Source: Woeseiaceae bacterium
Lineage (GTDB): Bacteria > Pseudomonadota > Gammaproteobacteria > Steroidobacterales > Woeseiaceae
Assembly: GCA_021773055.1 (NCBI GenBank)
Contig: JAJFKV010000030.1
Span: forward strand, 1-38,327
Reading direction: 5' to 3'
DNA length: 38,327 bases
Shown: one piece after another, positions 24,696-34,200 of the stretch
Position numbering within the stretch: position 1 is the stretch's first letter
Layout: the number at the start of each line of letters is the position of its first letter
Notes under the pieces: model-generated
Seen by the model: the letters and a program-made list of their open reading frames with translations, nothing else
What the model was told of the DNA's origin: nothing
Databases searched by the model: none
Position numbers and translations under genes: made by a program

Positions 24696-26164
24696 TTTCT
24701 GTCTCCGTCATTGTTAAAGGCATCGATCAATCGATCCCATTCGTCCACGACATTCTGCGAGAAAATTTCTCGCCAGAAGTCCTCGTCCCAAAGCTGTCGC
24801 AAGTCGTCCGAAGTGCGGCCCTGTTGTTCCACCCAGGTGAAGTACTTGAAGTTGTGCAACGCTTTCTGATCGGCATAGTTCAGCTCACGCACATGGTCGG
24901 GAGTTGTGCCTTGCAGGTAGCGCCCGTAATGCTGATCGGCGAGATGCGTGGTGTACGGACCATGTGACTCCTGCATTTCCTGCATACGTGATGAATACAG
25001 CTCCATGGAATCCGTGAGTGGCGTGAAGATGACGTCGCGCCCGTCCATGTCGTAATAACGCGCAGCTTTGATACTGGCCACGAGGTTGCACAGACCCGAG
25101 ATGCCGATCTCGCCGAGCGCCTGAATCGTGTCTTCATCGACGCCTTCGCGGGAGAGGCATGCACGACCCTCGTCTTCGTTAAACAGGCGCATGAGTTGCA
25201 TGGTCTGCTCATCGTCAACGGCGGCTACGAGGTTTGTATTGCGGACGTTGTGAATCCACGGAATGTGTTTGTCGCCGATACCTTCAATGCGATGTTCACC
25301 GAATCCGAACTGCAGCAATGTAGGACATTGCAACGCCTCGGTGGCAACGACGCGCATGCCAGCGTGTTGAGTGCGCAGATAGTCGCCCGCAGCAATGGTG
25401 CCTGCAGAGCCGGTGGCACTGACGTACGCGGACAGGCGGCGACCATCCTTAAAATGCTTGCGGTAGATCTCTTCGATGATCGAGCCAGTCATCTGGTAGT
25501 GCCAGATGGCATTGCCGAACTCTTCGAACTGGTTAAAGACGACGATGCCGTCGCCGCGTTCTTCGCGCAGCTCCCAGCACTTGTCGTAAATCTCTTTGAC
25601 GTTAGATTCCGTGCCAGGGGTGGCGATAATCTCGTCGGTGCCGATTTCCCGAAGCCACTCGAATCGCTCGCGGCTCATGCCCTCTGGCAGAATCGCGATG
25701 GCAGGGCAATCCAGCAGGGCGCAGTCATACGCACCGCCACGACAGTAGTTGCCCGTGGACGGCCACACGGCTTTTTGCGTGTCCGGATCGAATGCACCGG
25801 TGACCAGGCGAGGGACAAGGCAGCCGTAGGCTGCGCCGACCTTGTGCGCACCGGTCGGAAACCACTTGCCGACAATACCGACGATGGTTGCGTCGACACC
25901 GGTTAGCGCGGGCGGAAACTCAATCCAGTTACCTTCACCAAAGCCACCGCCGTGTTCGACCGGCTCGTTCTTCCAGGTGATTCGAAACAGGTTCGCCGGA
26001 TCGATGTCCCACAAGCCAACATCTTTGAGCCTGTCCTTGACCGCGTCTGGAACAAGCGTTGGATCTTTCTGTTGCGCGAACGTGGGCAGGATAATGCCCT
26101 GTGCGTGGGCGCGGGCGATGCTCTTCTGCAATACGTCCGCTCGAATTTCAGGTATCAGGTTCAC
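24692..26164 (-). CDS. Fold-type-II PLP enzyme of uncharacterised family
   Basis: The 490-residue protein is recognised as a tryptophan-synthase-beta/cysteine-synthase-like PLP enzyme. The probable Schiff-base Lys108 is in WFPTGAHKVGAA, the phosphate-binding segment is WPSTGNYCRGGAYD, and the Gly-rich cofactor loop is SATGSAGTIAAGDYL. An unusually long C-terminal extension of about 120 residues is rich in Tyr, His, Gln and Trp (HYGRYLQGTTPDHVRELNYA). It does not read like YgeX, the ~400-residue diaminopropionate ammonia-lyase normally found in such clusters, but occupies the same position. A lyase role on a 2,3-diamino or ureido amino acid is therefore the working guess. It overlaps both neighbours by 4 bases, a sign of tight co-translation. 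Confidence 0.8.
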   Translation of the reverse strand: MNLIPEIRADVLQKSIARAHAQGIILPTFAQQKDPTLVPDAVKDRLKDVGLWDIDPANLFRITWKNEPVEHGGGFGEGNWIEFPPALTGVDATIVGIVGKWFPTGAHKVGAAYGCLVPRLVTGAFDPDTQKAVWPSTGNYCRGGAYDCALLDCPAIAILPEGMSRERFEWLREIGTDEIIATPGTESNVKEIYDKCWELREERGDGIVVFNQFEEFGNAIWHYQMTGSIIEEIYRKHFKDGRRLSAYVSATGSAGTIAAGDYLRTQHAGMRVVATEALQCPTLLQFGFGEHRIEGIGDKHIPWIHNVRNTNLVAAVDDEQTMQLMRLFNEDEGRACLSREGVDEDTIQALGEIGISGLCNLVASIKAARYYDMDGRDVIFTPLTDSMELYSSRMQEMQESHGPYTTHLADQHYGRYLQGTTPDHVRELNYADQKALHNFKYFTWVEQQGRTSDDLRQLWDEDFWREIFSQNVVDEWDRLIDAFNNDGDRK

Positions 26165-28947
26165 TGTTCCCCTCCGAATTTGATAGCAGGGATCGGCTTA
26201 ACGTCGCCCCATGCGAGTTCCACTTCTGTCGCCTCGGTGCGTATTGCTCGCAGCAGTTCGTCCTGATCGACAGGCAAACTGAGCACGCGAACTCCGGTGG
26301 CGCGGTAGATGGCATTGGTGATGGCTGAGCTCGTGGGAATGCTCGGCAATTCGCCCACACCCTTCGCCCCGAAGGGGCCTGCAGCGGTGCTGTGCTCCAC
26401 GATGTGGGAAATAATTTTCGGTGCGTGCGTGATGCTGGGTGCCTTGTAACGCGCCATGACATTGGTCCAGGGGACGCCGTCCTCCTGAATGTAGTGTTCG
26501 GTCAGCGTGTAGCCGATACACATCACGATGCCGCCCTCGATCTGTCCTTCGAGCGTCAACGGGTTGAGCGCGCGGCCGACATCGTGTGCAGCAACTATCT
26601 TCCGTACATTGACTTCGCCGCTGCGCATGTCGATTTCACAGAGGGCGGCCTGGGCGCAGAAACCGAAGGCAACGTGCATGTCGCCACCGGCACCGAGTGG
26701 TTTGGTTTTCGGTGCCCAGTATTCGTACTGTGCTTTGATTCTTGTGGCTGGTGCCGCGGCCGCAAGTTGCCGGGCCACGTCTTTGGCGGCCAGGCGTGCT
26801 GCGTTGCCGCTCACATACGATTGCCGGCTCGCAGTCGTTGGGCCGCCGTCGGGGCAATGATCAGTGTCCCCAAGCAGGACGCTCACGTGTTCGGTCGGGA
26901 TGCCCAGTTCTTCCGCCGCGCAGGCAGCGAGGACGGCGGGCAAGCCCTGGCCCATTTCTGCAGATGAGATTCGGACTTCGGCCATCAGTCCCTTGTCAGG
27001 ATCCTGCCACGCTTCAACTTCGGCGGTCGCCTTGTCCGGTGCACCGCCGCCCAGTCCTGTGTTCTTGTAGCCTACGGCCATACCCCAGGCGAAGCGCCGA
27101 TGACCCTCATCCCAGGTCCAGCGAAAATCATCACTACGCATGTCGTGTTCGACTTTGTCGATGCACTCGTTCAGGCCAACACTCTCCCGCATCATTTGTC
27201 CGGTCGACGTTTCTGATCCGACATCCAGGGCATTCATACGCCGGAACTCGACCGCATCAAGGCCCAGTTTTTCAGCGAGCATGTCCATGTTGCTTTCAAC
27301 CGCGAAACAACTCTGAGTCACACCGAATCCGCGGAAGGCACCGCAAGGAACATTGTTCGTGTACAAGGCGAAGCAGTCGACCTTTACGTTTGGCACATCG
27401 TAAGGACCCGTAGCGTGGGTTGTTGCCCGCGTGAGCACCTTCTCGCTGAGACTGGCGTAGGCACCACCGTCTCCGTAGAGCGTCGCCTCCACACCCGTTA
27501 GTTTGCCGTCGCGCGTTGCTCCGGTGCGGATGCGAATAATCGTGGCATGTCGCTTGGGGTGAACCAGCAAACTTTCCTGGCGCGAGTACAACATCTTCAC
27601 GGGACGCTGCGTGGCTTCAGCGAGGAGGGCGGAGTGAATCTGGCCAACGATGTCTTCCTTACCACCGAAGCCGCCGCCCATCAGTGTGGCAACAACCCGG
27701 ACTCCTTCCGGCTCTTTGCCTAAAGCAGCAGCGGTTTGGTCGCGGTCGCCGTAAGGAATCTGGCTGCCTACATAAATTGTTGTCTTGTCGTGCTTTGCTG
27801 TCTCGCCGCGCACGGCAAGAGCGTCGCATTGGCCACCGAAGGCCGTGGGAATGTAACCGGCAGGCACACCGATCGAGCACTCCGGCTCAAGAAACAGGTG
27901 TTCGGTAGTGGGCGTGCGGTAAGTCTGGTCGATAACCACATCGGCATCGGCAAAGCCCGAATCAATATCGCCCTTCTTTACCTTGATGTGTTTTAACAGG
28001 TTGCCATCTGGTCGTTCCTCATGAACGAGTGGCGAGTTAGGCTTTGCGGCCTCCAGTACATCGGTGACGGCGGGTAGCTCTTCATAGTCAACCTCGATCA
28101 ACTCCAGTGCCGCCGCAGCGATTTCCTCGGAGTCTGCAGCAACAATCGCCACCGCATCGCCAACATAGCGGACTTTTACGCCACACAGAACCGGCCAGTC
28201 GACACTCACCACGCCGTGTGCGTTGCGGCCTGGAATATCTTCATGAGTGAGCACCGCGTGCACGCCTTCAAGTTGGCGTGCGGCGGAAGTCTCTATCGAG
28301 CGAACGCGTGCGTGCGGGACGCCGGCGCGCTTGGTGCGGGCGTAGAGCATGCCGGGAAATTTGTAGTCATCCGTAAAGCGGGCTTCGCCCGTGATTTTCG
28401 CCAGTGAGTTCGGATTGGGCTGCGCCTTGCCTATCGCGAGGCCGGGTTCCTGAGTCTCGGGAAGATAGGGTGGGACGTCCTGACCGGAGGCCTGAAGAAT
28501 CGCGTTGATGACGCTTTGGTAACCCGTGCAGCGGCAATAGGAATCCTTGAGTGCGGCTCTGATGTCGTCCTCGCTTACCGACTCTCCCGCCGCGCTCTTG
28601 CGATCAAGCAGGCCCTTGGCTGTCATGATTAATCCGGGCGTACAGATGCCGCACTGCACCGCACCATGATCCAGAAATGCCTGCTGCAGTGCATGCAGGC
28701 TGCCATCCCGCGACAGATTTTCGATCGTTTCAACGCTTGCACCCTGCGCCTTGAACGCCGGGAATACGCAGCTGACAACCGGTATGCCGTTCACGAGAAC
28801 AGTACAAATGCCACACTCGGCCTCGTTGCAGCCGATCTTGGTTCCGGTTAACCGCAGGTCTTCGCGAAGTACCTCGGATAGGTATCGTGACTCCGGCACA
28901 TCCACATCGACCGGTGCGCCGTTGACCGTCATTTTGAGCCGGCTCAT
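26161..28947 (-). CDS. Xanthine-dehydrogenase-type molybdenum hydroxylase, fused 2Fe-2S + Mo subunits
   Basis: The 928-residue protein has a plant-type 2Fe-2S domain (C40, C45, C48, C60) and a second 2Fe-2S domain (C98, C101, C137, C139 in CRCTG). An aldehyde-oxidase/xanthine-dehydrogenase molybdopterin domain runs from about 175 to 928. Mo-domain motifs include GGGFGGKED, PCGAFRGFG, SSAEMGQGL and GAKGVGELPS, with presumed catalytic Glu866. The FAD domain is not in this chain but encoded just upstream. Electrons would flow from Mo through the two iron-sulphur centres to the FAD subunit. The XdhD/YgfN-like order matches hydroxylases of purine clusters, which may carry a labile selenium cofactor; the genes for selenium insertion are not in this window. 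Hydroxylation of purine rings is the likely role. Confidence 0.92.
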   Translation of the reverse strand: MSRLKMTVNGAPVDVDVPESRYLSEVLREDLRLTGTKIGCNEAECGICTVLVNGIPVVSCVFPAFKAQGASVETIENLSRDGSLHALQQAFLDHGAVQCGICTPGLIMTAKGLLDRKSAAGESVSEDDIRAALKDSYCRCTGYQSVINAILQASGQDVPPYLPETQEPGLAIGKAQPNPNSLAKITGEARFTDDYKFPGMLYARTKRAGVPHARVRSIETSAARQLEGVHAVLTHEDIPGRNAHGVVSVDWPVLCGVKVRYVGDAVAIVAADSEEIAAAALELIEVDYEELPAVTDVLEAAKPNSPLVHEERPDGNLLKHIKVKKGDIDSGFADADVVIDQTYRTPTTEHLFLEPECSIGVPAGYIPTAFGGQCDALAVRGETAKHDKTTIYVGSQIPYGDRDQTAAALGKEPEGVRVVATLMGGGFGGKEDIVGQIHSALLAEATQRPVKMLYSRQESLLVHPKRHATIIRIRTGATRDGKLTGVEATLYGDGGAYASLSEKVLTRATTHATGPYDVPNVKVDCFALYTNNVPCGAFRGFGVTQSCFAVESNMDMLAEKLGLDAVEFRRMNALDVGSETSTGQMMRESVGLNECIDKVEHDMRSDDFRWTWDEGHRRFAWGMAVGYKNTGLGGGAPDKATAEVEAWQDPDKGLMAEVRISSAEMGQGLPAVLAACAAEELGIPTEHVSVLLGDTDHCPDGGPTTASRQSYVSGNAARLAAKDVARQLAAAAPATRIKAQYEYWAPKTKPLGAGGDMHVAFGFCAQAALCEIDMRSGEVNVRKIVAAHDVGRALNPLTLEGQIEGGIVMCIGYTLTEHYIQEDGVPWTNVMARYKAPSITHAPKIISHIVEHSTAAGPFGAKGVGELPSIPTSSAITNAIYRATGVRVLSLPVDQDELLRAIRTEATEVELAWGDVKPIPAIKFGGEQ

Positions 28948-29840
28948 TGATTGGCTCCGGCGCGTTCGGCAGCCCTGGCAAGGATGATTGGCAGGTAAGT
29001 CCGGATCATCGTCGCCCGGTATTCACTGGTGGCGCGGTATTTGCTGGATCGCAGCGTCACGCTATCGAGCGCAAGCTCCACGGCTTTCTCGTATTGCTCT
29101 GTCGACGTCGATCCACCAACGAGCACCGTTGCCACGGGTTCTGCAAACCAGGGCACCGGTCCGACAGGCCCCATGCTAATGCTCGCGGCGGTAATGATGT
29201 CTCCGTCCACCTCTAATCGTGCTGCCATCGAGATGATGGGCAGGCAAAGGCCCTGTGGTCGCATCACGCGGTGAAACGCGGAGCCCTCCCGAGTGCCGGC
29301 CGGTTTGAAACGCAGCCGCGTCAGTACTTCCCTGTGGCGGTCAATGACGCTTTTGCCTGGCCCAACGAAGGTGTCTTTGGCCGGCATCCAGCGGGTGCCC
29401 GTGGTGCTGGCGATTTCAACTTCTCCACCCAAAGCCAGCAGTCCGATAGTGCCGTCACCTGCAGGCAGGGCGTGCGCGACGTTGCCGGCAAGCGTGCCGG
29501 TGTTGCGTACCTGCGGCCCGCCGATGACGCCGCAACTTTCGGCCAGGCAGGCGCCGTAGCGAATGATGCGTTCATCACTGACAATCTGTGTGTGAGTTAC
29601 ACCACATCCGATCACAATGTGGTCCTTGTCGTGGCTGATGGCGTCGAGACCGGCAATTCCGGTGGCGTCCACGATGGCGTCGATCGATCGGCGCAGACCC
29701 CGCCGCGCCTCGACAAGAATATCGGTGCCACCACCAATAACGCGGGCGCTACCATCGTATCGGCGAAGCAATTCCAGCGCTTCTTCAACCGTTTCCGGTT
29801 TGTGGTAGCTATTCCAGCGGCTTGTTGAGTTGCTAGTCAT
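28944..29840 (-). CDS. FAD-binding subunit of molybdenum hydroxylase (CoxM/XdhB type)
   Basis: The 298-residue protein has the two FAD-binding segments of the family: VIGGGTDILVEARRGL at about 34-49 and GGPQVRNTGTLAGNVAHALP at about 126-145. The C-terminal CO-dehydrogenase flavoprotein domain (MGPVGPVPWFAEPV) completes it. It accepts electrons from the Fe-S centres of the fused 2Fe-2S/Mo subunit and passes them to NAD+ or another carrier. Its stop codon overlaps the start of that subunit's gene by 4 bases, which supports a one-to-one complex. The gene starts 12 bases after ssnA. Confidence 0.93.
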   Translation of the reverse strand: MTSNSTSRWNSYHKPETVEEALELLRRYDGSARVIGGGTDILVEARRGLRRSIDAIVDATGIAGLDAISHDKDHIVIGCGVTHTQIVSDERIIRYGACLAESCGVIGGPQVRNTGTLAGNVAHALPAGDGTIGLLALGGEVEIASTTGTRWMPAKDTFVGPGKSVIDRHREVLTRLRFKPAGTREGSAFHRVMRPQGLCLPIISMAARLEVDGDIITAASISMGPVGPVPWFAEPVATVLVGGSTSTEQYEKAVELALDSVTLRSSKYRATSEYRATMIRTYLPIILARAAERAGANQ

Positions 29841-29852
29841 TGGTGCCCTGGA

Positions 29853-31175
29853 TCAGGTTATTCTTGCCCAGATCGCGGGTGCTCTCTCGGCGCAATGGGT
29901 GCGAATGGCATCTTCATCCAGGTGCGGCAGGTGGCCGTCTTCGACGATTACCTGGCCCCGTGCGATCGTAGTGCGTACACGACTGAAACTTAGTCCGAAT
30001 AGCAAATGTCCATAAAACGAAGCCGCGTTTAACGGGGTGAACGGCACATATTCCGGAATGATGATATCGGCCAGTTGCCCAGCGGCGAGCACGCCGCGAG
30101 GTTCACGGAACAGGCGATTGCAGATGCTTCGATTGTTTTTCAAAAGGATTTCGCAAGCCTCGACAAACGCAACAGTTGGATCGCGGTGATAGGTGCGCTG
30201 GTGCAGATACATGGCACGTGCCTGTGAGATCAGATGCGAGGACATGCCGTCGGTGCCGACCCCGACGGTTACACCGTGTTTTAGCATGTCGAGAATCGGT
30301 GCAACGCTCAGACCATTGTTCATGTTCGATTCCGGAGCATTCACCAGCATGGAATCGGTGGAGCGCAGCAAGTCCAGCTCGCGCGATGCGAAATGGATGC
30401 CGTGTACAAAAATCGTTTTTGGACCGGGGATGGCGAAATCCAGAAAGCGGTCCATGATGCGGCGTCCATAACGGTCCATGGTCAGCTTTACGTCAATCTC
30501 ATCCTCAGCCGCATGCACGTGGAATCCGGACTCGAGTGAATTGCCAATGTCGGCGCAACGATCGAGTGTCTTCGTGCCGAGCGTCATCAGTGCATGCAGG
30601 CCGAACATGGCTGCCATCTGTCCGTCATCAGCGTCGCGGCATTTGCGGATGTAGCGTTCGTTCTCTTCGATACCTTCGCCATCGTGGTTGCGGTCCGACA
30701 CCTCGTAGCTAAGACAGCCACTTAGGCCCACGTCTCTAAACGCTCTTTCGACCTGATCGAGACTGCCGTCCCAACAGGACGGTGAGGCATGGTGATCGAT
30801 GATGGTTGTACACCCGGCACGGGCGGCATGCATGATCGCCAGTAAAGCAGAGTAGTACACGTCCTCGGAATCGAGGGCGGAATCCAGTTTCCACCAGAGG
30901 TTTTTGAGGTTGTCTTCGAAACTCTGCGCTGGTGGGCCAGGTGGAGTGAAGCCACGCGCAAATGTTGAATAGAGATGGTGATGGGTATTGATCAGCCCCG
31001 GCATGACCAGGCTGCCGCGGGCATCGATAGTGCGGTCCGGAGTGTACGTGCCGGGGGCAATCTCACCGACCTCGACGATCTTATTTCCTTCGACGTAAAT
31101 ACTACCGCCCTCGATGAAGCGATCGTCTTCATCGAGGGTGACCAGGTGTCCATTGGTGATCAGCAGTGAGCTCAT
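29853..31175 (-). CDS. ssnA: SsnA-type aminohydrolase of the amidohydrolase superfamily
   Basis: Starting at ATG 31175, preceded by AGAGG, gives 440 residues, the expected SsnA length; a TTG seven codons upstream is rejected. The chain has an N-terminal beta-sandwich, the metal-binding motif NTHHHLYS (His65, His67), later metal and catalytic residues in FHVHAAEDE, a HGIHFAS segment, and VGVGTDG with the metal-binding Asp. This places it with the guanine/cytosine deaminase-like and chlorohydrolase-like enzymes (TrzA/AtzB type). SsnA proteins always sit in YgfK/YgeW-type clusters. Deamination or hydrolysis of a purine-derived heterocycle is expected. It lies 55 bases after ygfK and 12 bases before the FAD-subunit gene. 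Confidence 0.92.
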   Translation of the reverse strand: MSSLLITNGHLVTLDEDDRFIEGGSIYVEGNKIVEVGEIAPGTYTPDRTIDARGSLVMPGLINTHHHLYSTFARGFTPPGPPAQSFEDNLKNLWWKLDSALDSEDVYYSALLAIMHAARAGCTTIIDHHASPSCWDGSLDQVERAFRDVGLSGCLSYEVSDRNHDGEGIEENERYIRKCRDADDGQMAAMFGLHALMTLGTKTLDRCADIGNSLESGFHVHAAEDEIDVKLTMDRYGRRIMDRFLDFAIPGPKTIFVHGIHFASRELDLLRSTDSMLVNAPESNMNNGLSVAPILDMLKHGVTVGVGTDGMSSHLISQARAMYLHQRTYHRDPTVAFVEACEILLKNNRSICNRLFREPRGVLAAGQLADIIIPEYVPFTPLNAASFYGHLLFGLSFSRVRTTIARGQVIVEDGHLPHLDEDAIRTHCAERAPAIWARIT

Positions 31176-31192
31176 CGAATTAGCCTCTTTTA

Positions 31193-31211
31193 CCAAGAGT
31201 AGACCTCTTGG
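31193..31211. other. Small intercistronic hairpin between ygfK and ssnA
   Basis: CCAAGAG (31193-31199) pairs with CTCTTGG (31205-31211) around a 5-base loop, in the 55-base gap between the ygfK stop and the ssnA start. It is not followed by a T-run in the transcribed direction, so termination is unlikely. The ssnA ribosome site lies just beyond it. It may affect ssnA translation or mRNA processing. Seven base pairs can occur by chance. Confidence 0.3.
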
Positions 31212-31230
31212 CGACGCAGGTCGGTCGTGG

Positions 31231-34200
31231 CTAATCCTTATACTCGGGGGGTGTAATCCTGCCCGTCTCAGCCGAGCCGTCCGGCTGCGCTGTCGGTAAA
31301 TGCGGCGCCGAGCGCTTCAGGCCGGCCAGAAGGACGAACATCGCGGCGCAGGGCTGAAGCGAAAGCGCAGCCTCGTTTTTGGTGTTGCCTGTATGCTCTG
31401 TGTGCCGAATTTCAAGGGTGTTCGGATTCAGCCGGGCCCGAAACGACGGAGCGGCGTAGTCCAGTGTCCCGTTGAGCTCGATGTGGTGCGTTTCGCCCTG
31501 CCAGCGTGCATCCATTGACCACCGGTCGACGTCCCTGAATACCATGAACGCATTGTCCTGCTGCGCGTCAAATTCCTCGCGGTCGAGAAAGAGGCGAGGT
31601 TTGTCGCGGTAAGGTGTGCCCGCTGTGGGACAGAAGGTCGTGCAATTGCCGCACTCGTTGCAGAAATCCGTCAGCACCGCGATCTGAAATGCTTGCGCCA
31701 CGCGGTACGGCTTTCCGGGAGCAGCAGAGATGGCATCCCCATCGAGATGTAGCTCCGGCAAACACAAATCGAGGGGCTCTGTCTGGTAGGTCTGCAGTGC
31801 GAAGTTCGGACAAACACCGACGCACAGGCTGCAATAGACATCGCAATCCAGACAGCGTGACGCTTCGGCACGAGCAGATCGGTCGTCGTAGGTGAGTACT
31901 ACCTCGTTGAAGTTGTTTCGATCATCGAGCGGTGTGTGTGGTGCGGGTATCCGCCACTCCCGGTGACTGCGGCGACGTAGTAGCGTCGCTGGATCGAATG
32001 GCGTGACCCGCGCCGATTCAGCAGCGGATGAGCGGCGAGCGAGTATGCTGTCGGCTATAGCTTTTCCAGCCGCCGCCGCCTTGACGATCGACGAGGGGCC
32101 TTCGTTTGCCACGTCGCCACCGGCATAAACTCCCGGTAGCGAGGTCTCGAACGTGATGGGGTCTACCTCTATATATCCGCGGTCGTTGATCGCGATTGGC
32201 TCCCGATTAAGGAAGTCGAGCACGGCGTTCTGGCTAATGGCCATGATCAGCGTATCCAGCGGCACTTCAAAATCGTCGTCGTCGAGCTCATGTGGAATCC
32301 TGCGTCCGCTGGCGTCGCGGTCGTCTTTGAAGGCCATGCGCCGGCAAATAAGCGTGCGCAGCTTGCCGTCTTCAGACACGAGTTGCTGAGGCTTGCAGAG
32401 CTCAAGCACGTCGATGCCTTCATCGAGCAGATGCTTCACTTCCTCTCGATCTGCCGGCATCTGATCAATGGTGCGACGGTAGATCAGGCTGACCTGAGTT
32501 CCGGATTGGCGACGGGCGACACGTGCACAATCCATTGCTGTATCCCCGGCACCGACAACGCCGACGCGTGGGCCGAGGTCGATCACATTGCCTTCCCGAG
32601 CATTGCGAAGAAAACGCAGGGCGTCAATTACCCCTTCGGAGTCCTCACCATCGAGCCCCAGCGTCTTGCTGAGCTGCGCCCCGACCATGATGATGATGTG
32701 CTCAAAGCCATCGCTGCGCAGTTGCGGGAGGTTAAAGTCACGCCCCGCCTGCATGCCGAAATGGAATTTGACGCCGAGGTCCTGCAGCAACCCGAAGTCC
32801 TGGTCAAACACCGCCTGCGGAAGACGGTACTCGGGAACGGCTCCGCTGACCATTCCGCCGGCGTAGTCATGCTGTTCGAATACTTCCACCTGGAGTCCGG
32901 CTTGAGCCAGCTCAGATGCTGCCGCCATGCCGCCTGGGCCAGCCCCGATGATTGCGACCTTGGCCCCCGCGGGAGTCGGCTGCTTCTCATCCACGGGTCT
33001 TTCTTCAAGGTCCATAATGAAGCGCTTGATGTCCCGAATTGCCACCGGCTCGTCCAGGTGACTGCGAACACAGGTTTGCTCACATAAGTGATCGCAGACC
33101 CGGCCGAGTATGCAGGCAATGGGGTTGTCAGCCCGAACTATCCGCAGCGCCTCTGCGTAGTTGCCGTCACGCACAGCGCTCATGTACTGCGGCACGTTCT
33201 GATTCACCGGGCACTCATCGACGCAGGGTGCCTTGATGCAATCGAACAAGCCGAGCTTGCGTGACGTTTTGGTTCGCGATGTGTCGAACGTACTCTTTAT
33301 ATATTGCGGGTCACGGCGTGTCTGTTCGACGTAGTGGCGGAGATTGAGTTGAGCGGCCGCCTGTACATCTGCTCGGGCGGCGTCCGATCCTGCCGATTTG
33401 AAGACAAACTCCTCAATGCTGATCGCGCCCACTTCGTCGAATGTGGCATCGACATTTTCAAGATATTGAAGCAAACGCAGGTAACCGCCGGTCTTAAGCA
33501 GATCGGAACATACAGTGATGGTTTGCATACCCGCAGCAAGCAAGACTGGCGCGTTGAAGCAATTCGCACCGGCGGAAAACGACATGGGCAGCTTGCCGTC
33601 GAACTCGCCGGCCAGATCGTGCGCAAGCCTGACCGTGATTGCATGCAACGGGCGACCGGAGAGATACATCGTTTTCTCCGCCGCATCGAAAGTTGAGCGC
33701 GAGTTTTCAACCTCGAGCGTGTTCGACAGCTTTACGCCAAAGTCGAGGCCGCATTCATTCGCGACGCTCTTCAGATTGCGCAGCATCGGCACGGCATCTG
33801 AGTATTTCAGGTCGTGCTCGAACGCCGCGTCCGGTACCACAATGTCCTTGTAGCCCAGGTCCTCGTTCAACAGCGCTCGCACGCGTTCGGGGCCGAGCAG
33901 AGTGGGATTGCATTTCACCAGCGTGTGTAGATGGCGATCTCGCAACAAGTAGGTACTGATGCTCCCAATCTCATCGGGCGGGCAGCCGTGCATGGTTGAA
34001 AGGGTTACGTTGTCGGAGAGGCAGTTCGGAATGTTCAGACCCCGAACCTCGGGATAGAACTTTGCTGCCAGATCGATAAGGGCGGGTTTGTATTCCGAGC
34101 AGTCCTGCATCTGGTCCAGGAACCACTGCATGTTCGGTTGATGAATTCCTTCGAGGTTGTAGCCCACGCTGAGATTAAACACCACGCCCGGCGAGTCGCC

